Positions 59,090-64,000 of a DNA stretch of 64,000 nt are shown here, piece by piece. The notes under the pieces are model-generated. The model was not told the DNA's origin, ran no database searches, and saw nothing but the letters and a program-made list of their open reading frames with translations. The stretch is from positions 78,219,100 through 78,283,099 of the forward strand of contig CM076847.1 in NCBI GenBank assembly GCA_039519185.1. The letters are read 5' to 3'. Origin of the DNA: Astragalus membranaceus. Its lineage: Eukaryota; Streptophyta; Magnoliopsida; Fabales; Fabaceae. A program made the translations under genes and the position numbers. The stretch's first letter is position 1; every line of letters begins with the position of its first letter.

Positions 59090-59131
<42 letters not shown>
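59090..59131. repeat. (TA)n microsatellite at the edge of the viral insertion
   Basis: About 20 TA dinucleotides occur just outside the endogenous pararetrovirus sequence. Confidence 0.95.
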
Positions 59132-59134
<3 letters not shown>

Positions 59135-59283
59135 AATAGATGCAAAAACTAATTAATAAAAGAATAGTACCTTAAGGAACTTTAGAGTTATACGGAAGAC
59201 TTCTTCAAAATGAAAGGAATTAGAAAATATTGCAAGAGATTGGAGTGGAAGGCGTGGAAGAGTGAGAAAGAAAGAAAAGAAAA

Positions 59284-59289
59284 TTTATT
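59284..59289 (-). terminator. Poly(A) signal of the pararetroviral region
   Basis: AATAAA on the minus strand, about 45 nt downstream of the TATA box. Pararetroviruses place their poly(A) signal shortly after the transcription start, inside the terminal redundancy. Confidence 0.55.
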
Positions 59290-59330
59290 ATAAGTAGTAG
59301 TTGCGTTCTTACAGCTGAGGCTCAATTGCC

Positions 59331-59338
59331 TTATATAG
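59331..59338 (-). promoter_or_regulatory. Pararetroviral TATA box
   Basis: CTATATAA followed by GG on the minus strand resembles caulimovirid full-length-transcript promoters. Placement between ORF2 and the presumed terminal redundancy fits. Confidence 0.6.
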
Positions 59339-59638
59339 AAAACTTAAGGCTTACTATTTAAGCCAGTAAAAGCTAACTATTACAACCGGTAACCGGTAAA
59401 AGAAAAAGAAAACAGTAAAAGTAGAAAAATACAAAACATCATAATTAATGCCGGGTACACTTGGGGCCCCATCGACGCACTAAAAATGACAGCAAAGCTA
59501 AAAACAAAATTACATAGTAGAAGCATTATTACTTAGTGGAAGAATTCCTGTCCACTATCTCCAATTGTGGAAATATGAAAAAGATGTTTGCCGACACATG
59601 GAAGCATTATTGCCTACATCAATTAATTAATTAATTAA

Positions 59639-60956
59639 TTAATTTTTGTCTTTTCCTTTATTCTTCTGTTGAATTATGGCTTCAATCAGAGAGTCCCAAT
59701 AATCTTCTGGGGAAGGTTCTGGCTGAGATTCTCCAGCTAAAGAAAAAATGTTTGAATCCATGGATTCATGCGATGAACTTGTCTTCATAGAAGAACTGGT
59801 TTTCATAGAAACAATTTCTTCATTAACTTCAAAAGTTTTGAAGAATTGATTTTTTATATGGTCCAGAGTTCTAGCCATAATTTTTTCCTCAGATTCATTA
59901 GGATGAATCTTTTGGTAATAATTTTTTAAATGGGCCATATCAAGACCTTGACCAAATTTTTCTTTTGGAATCTTCTGGTCTTCATCAATGGCTTCTTTGA
60001 TTTTTACTTCCATTTTATGGAGGTCTTCGTTGTCAATATTATTCCACCATTTTGAGAAGAAATGTCTTCTAAGGATTGGATCATTGTAATTGTTCCTTGT
60101 GATGGTAATTGCCCATCTCCAAATCCAAGGAATTTGAAATTTAATAAAGAAAAAACAAGGACCTTGTCCTGTGATCATTTTTGAAGCATTTTTCAAAAAT
60201 AAAGGATTATGATCACACCATGAATTATATAAATCCAATAAATTTTCTGGTAAGATTTCTATTGAAGGACCAATTTTCCTCCACCAATTAAAAAACCATT
60301 GTGGTATTGGTTTGGCCAGAATTTTTGGGTTAGCACTGAAAAACCATGAGTGCTTATTCTTTGGATTTTGATAATAAAATGCCAAAGTAAATGCTTGGAT
60401 ATAATCTCAATAATTGAAGTGAACATTTTTTCCTTCAGCAATTTTAATTGCCTTGTCTCCATTTGGATTTAAACCTCATTCTCTGGGTGTCAATATCTTA
60501 TTGATATACCTTCTTCTGATAATAATGAGTTATTGTTATTGATTCAGTAACTCGAAGTAAAACTTCTAAATGTGGTCTAGACTTACCATTAAGTCCAGGA
60601 TATCCTCTAGATTCGAGGTATCTTGTTTTAATTGACCATCCATCATTAGGAGTCAATTCCATATCATCTTCTTCGACATACATTATGTCTTCAGTGATTG
60701 GATTTTCACAATATTCTGTGACTTCATTAACAGGATTATCATTAATCACTGTATCTCTGTACGAATTTGTTTTACAAGAAGAAGGTATATCTTCTTTCTT
60801 TTGTGACCCTGTTAATTGTAACAGGTTTCTGTTTCTATGAACAGTAGTCCAATCCCCTATTAGAGGAATGTTTGATTCTTGATAGGGCAGCATATTGTGG
60901 CTCCTATTTCTTCCACCACCACGGCCACGGCCTCTACCCCTATTGGGGGATGTCAT
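59639..60956 (-). pseudogene. Second ORF of the endogenous pararetrovirus, decayed
   Basis: The ATG at 60954-60956 overlaps the end of the polyprotein ORF by 17 nt. It starts with a Gly/Arg-rich run (MTSPNRGRGRGRGGGRN), a feature often linked to nucleic-acid binding. The first frame runs to a stop at 60498. Coding similarity then continues in another frame with TGA codons at 60476-60478 and 60406-60408. From 60385 to 59639 it is open again, with Trp/Lys-rich sequence (WFFNWWRKIG) and an acidic end. So at least one frameshift and two stops are present. The function of this ORF in the virus group is not known to me. Confidence 0.7.
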
Positions 60957-63900
60957 TTCCCTGTAAAAATTCACGGGTTAAATAATCAGCAAGAGAATTA
61001 TTTTCTCCTTTAATATATTGGATATCAAATTCAAAAACTGATAACTGAGCTTGCCAATTAGCAAAGATTTGTTTTGCAACAAGATTTTTGACATCTTTTT
61101 CGATGATTGATTTAGCAGAGCTACAATCAATTCTTAGAAAAAATTTTTGGTTTAATAAATCATCTTGAAATTTTGAAATACATTTAATAATAGAAAGCAT
61201 TTCTTTTTTAACAGTCGAGTAATTAGACTGGGTTGGATTCCATTTTCCAGAAGTGAACCTGGTTAATACTTCTTTATTTGTATCTGGTATAACCTGCTTT
61301 AGGATACCTCCATATTCTAAATTAGAAGCATCTGTTTCTACTATCTTAAAATATTTAGGATTGGCTAAAGATAAGCAAGGCAAACATTTTACTTTGCTCT
61401 TAATCCTTTGGACAGCCTGAGAATGTTCCTCAGTCCAAGGACCTGGGTTTTTTCTTAATCTATTATATAAAATAGATGTATCCTGAGCTAAAGTCTCATA
61501 ATAGTCTGAAATATAATTCAAACTTCCTAGAAACCTTTGTAATTGTTTTTTCTCTGAAATGATATCAGGAAACTTTGAAGCAAATTCAATACTTCTGCTA
61601 ATAGGGATAATTGTCCCCTGGTCAATTTCATGTCCTAAAAATCTAACTTTTGTTTGAAAAAGTTTCATTTTCGGAGCTGAAATAACTAAACCATTATGTT
61701 TAACTAAATTTTTAAATGTTTTCAAATGTTTGATATGTTGATCAAAAGTTTTGGAAAAAACCAGAACATCATCAATATAAACAATCATAAAATCCGAATA
61801 AGGATTAAAAATATCATTCATAATATTTTGAAATTCTGATGGAGCATTCTTCAAACCAAAGGGAAGAACATTCCATTCCTAATGTCCAATCGGGACAGTA
61901 AAAGCTGTTTTATATTTATCAGATTCATTAATTTGTATTTGCCAATAGCCTGATTTCATATCAAATTTTGAAAAAATCAAGGCATCATTAAGCCTATCTA
62001 ATAAATCCTTTTTATTGGGAATTGGATATCTAATCCATTTCAAAACCTTATTGAGAGGTTTATAATTAATAACTAATCTTGGAACACCTCGTTCCCTCTC
62101 AGCATTTTTATTTACATAAAATGCTGTGCAGCTCCAAGAAGACTTGGATTTTCTAATTAACCTTTTTTCTAAAAGAGAATTAATTTCTTTTTTACAAAGA
62201 TCAAGATATTCTTGATTCATTTGGGCTGGTCTAGCCTTTGTAGGAATTTGATTTTCGTTAAAATCATCAATATAGGGTAGAGAAACAATATGTTGTTTCC
62301 TATTCCAAAAAACATTTGGCAAATCATTGCAAACCTCAGAAATAAATTGTTGTTCAATCAACTTGATTTGTTTCTTAGTACCATCTTTATTAAGATGATC
62401 ATTAATATTGAAAATATTAATCTCATTCTTAAGAAAACATATTTGTTTTTCTTTATTAGAAAGAATATCCTTAATTTCATTAATTATCCTTGTATGAGGA
62501 TCTGTAATGAAATTGAAAATAATTTCTTTATTTTCAATAATGGTAGTAATACCATTTTGATCAATATTTCTAATAGGCATGATATTATTCAAAAAAGGAG
62601 TACCTAAAATAATTCTACTAGTTAAATTTTTAACTAATATAAAATGAGTTGGTAAACAAATATTTTGATTGCAAATATAAGTATTAGAAAGTTTATAATT
62701 GACTTTCAAACGACTTCCACCAGCTTGCATAAGAGCTTGAGTGGTTTTCTCAAAATATTTTGTAGGAATAATACCCTCCTGAATGCAATTGAGATCAGCA
62801 CAACTATCTACAAGTGCTGCTTCATTTTTTAAAATAAAATTCTTATTAATTACCAAAGTTACTTTCACAAACCATTTTTGTGAAATTACTCTGTGTAATA
62901 AATATTTTTCACCAGCAATATTACTGCTAGAAGGAATAGTAGAAATAAAAGGGGTTTTTTCCAAATTACCAGGAATCTTTAAGAAAGATATGCTGATATT
63001 ATCTTTCTTGATCTGAACCATTTCAGATTTTAAGAGATTTATTTCTCTTTTCAAATCATTAATAGAAACAGGAGTTTCTTTAATATTTGATAAGAGATTT
63101 ATTTCTCTTCTCAAATTATTAATAGAAACAGGAGTTTCTTTAATATTTGATTGTCTAGGCAAAACCTCACTTACCTGGTAGGGTGCATCTATGATTAGAG
63201 GCATCTCTTTTTTGGAATTTTTCCTGGCTAGGAATTCCATCATCTTTTTTCTCAGACTATTGTCTGTAATAGACTCCAAAATTTTTAGAGCTTCTTCACG
63301 TTCTTCATTAAGAACATTTAATCCATTTATTTCAACAATGGATTTCCAATAATTCAAATTATTGTATTGACAGCTATTGTTGTCAATATCAGAACCTGGA
63401 GAAGTATCACCATTGATACATTCTATGTCCTTTGAAGAGTCATGTTCTGGTTCAGAATCGACTAATAGAACCTTTTTTAATTGAGTCCTTGATTGTCCAT
63501 CCTCCAAGGCGTTCAGGGCTTTCTTAGTCCAGTATTGGTTTCCATAATGTTTTGTCTTGTCATAATTGTGGCAAGTAATGTCCAACTTATGGGTCCTCCT
63601 CTTTCCTTTATTTTGGAAAGTGTCTTGCTTGGGCTTATTTTTATAAAAGTTTATCTTGAATTTTTTCTTATTAGGAGATTTATAAATATCCTTATTTCTA
63701 TTAAACTTTTTATAAGTTCTATTATTAAAGCTTTTTTGCTTTTTATTTTTTAAGCCAGGTGGTCTATCCATATTAAAAACAAATTGATTATAATAACTAT
63801 TTGTATCCTCCTTTAACTTAAAATCCTCTATAGGTAAGGAAGGTTGAATTTCAGCAATCATAGGTGCCTTAAATTTGTTCATATTATCCAGAACTAATTT

Positions 63901-64000
63901 CTGTTGGAAAATTTGTTTTTCAAACATTTCTTTTAAAGATAATAAATCTTTTTTAAGAGAAATTATTTGCTCTTCTAAATTATCCCAAAAAAACCTTGGT
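60940..64000 (-). pseudogene. Pararetroviral polyprotein (capsid zinc finger, protease, RT, RNase H), one stop codon
   Basis: The frame is open at the window edge and continuous for about 1020 codons except for TAG at 61879-61881, which falls inside the reverse transcriptase. From the N-terminal side: a short coiled-coil-like Leu/Lys start; a Lys-rich capsid end with a CCHC-like site (63545-63590) in which two of the expected cysteines are replaced by Tyr; a 20-codon tandem duplication (63031-63150); a protease with the active segment ALVDSCADLNCI, where the expected Gly after Asp-Ser is Cys; RT motifs (LVINYKPLNKVL, SKFDMKSGYWQI, YIDDVLVFS); and RNase H (ETDASNLEYGG). The protein cannot be made whole. 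Confidence 0.85.
63031..63150 (-). repeat. In-frame 60-bp tandem duplication in the viral polyprotein
   Basis: Two 60-bp units (63031-63090 and 63091-63150) differ at three or so bases. Each encodes a 20-residue block with the pattern NIKETPVSIN-x-L-x-REINLL, between the capsid region and the protease. The heptad-like Leu/Ile spacing suggests a helical segment. Confidence 0.9.

Larger units (their letters stand above)
59140..64000 (-). mobile_element. Endogenous pararetrovirus (Caulimoviridae, florendovirus-like), partial
   Basis: On the minus strand one large frame encodes a capsid zinc-finger region, an aspartic protease, a reverse transcriptase (YIDD box) and RNase H. A second ORF follows, then a region with a TATA box and poly(A) signal. 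There is no integrase and no LTR, which separates it from Ty3/gypsy elements. The two-ORF layout (polyprotein plus a downstream ORF of unknown function) suggests the florendovirus group; that genus-level call is an inference. The movement-protein end lies beyond 64000. The copy is fixed in the genome and damaged. Confidence 0.8.

Noticed and set aside
60940..61854. Ty3/gypsy retrotransposon as the source of the RT-RNase H frame
   Set aside because: No integrase or LTR follows; a second ORF and a pararetroviral TATA/poly(A) arrangement do, and a capsid-type zinc-finger region precedes the protease.

Overview
The window is nuclear DNA of a flowering plant, most likely a dicot and plausibly a legume. 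The evidence is AT-rich sequence, many GT-AG introns with polypyrimidine tracts, plant-specific protein families, and a dense load of plant transposons. The species cannot be fixed from the sequence alone. No rRNA, tRNA gene, CRISPR or bacterial-type operon is visible.

Genes, left to right: (1) 425-7022 (+), a plant cyclopropane-fatty-acid synthase (N-terminal flavin amine-oxidase-like half plus C-terminal SAM methyltransferase half), 23 exons, with only the first exon cut off by the window edge; (2) 9714-11680 (-), a two-RRM glycine/tyrosine-rich hnRNP-type RNA-binding protein; (3) 24579-25692 (+), an uncharacterised plant protein with an MGC start and an acidic middle; (4) 26551-27454 (-), a 98-residue acidic protein ending in a CaaX-like tetrapeptide, tail-to-tail with gene 3; (5) 33587-34963 (+), a caleosin/peroxygenase in six exons with seed-type promoter motifs; (6) 54691-55074 (+), a small cysteine-rich protein with a 5' UTR intron; (7) 55675-56833 (-), a HAD-family plant acid phosphatase / vegetative-storage-protein-like gene, convergent with gene 6. 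These are ordinary housekeeping, lipid-body and vacuolar/extracellular functions and do not form a pathway cluster.

Between them lie layers of mobile DNA. Two related LTR retrotransposons (17002-20108 and 39599-46116) share the same primer-binding-site region and carry gag, or gag plus protease, but no reverse transcriptase or integrase. Around them are MULE-type elements with 9-bp target duplications, PIF/Harbinger, CACTA and hAT-like non-autonomous elements, Helitron ends, tRNA-derived SINEs with clear target duplications, a LINE ORF1 fragment, and several minisatellites. At 53.6-54.0 kb a minus-strand integrase tail runs in frame into a plant mobile domain. The right end (about 59.1-64.0 kb, minus strand) is an endogenous caulimovirid (pararetrovirus) copy: capsid zinc-finger region, protease, reverse transcriptase and RNase H in one frame broken by one visible stop, a decayed second ORF, and a pararetroviral-looking TATA box and poly(A) signal next to a TA dinucleotide tract.

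The most unusual points are the integrase-plant mobile domain chimera, the pol III-box-like motifs in both long arms of the 48.3-49.9 kb MULE, the gag-only retrotransposon pair with expanding 3' repeats, the partial caleosin duplication interrupted by a Tourist-type element, and the near-intact viral polyprotein.
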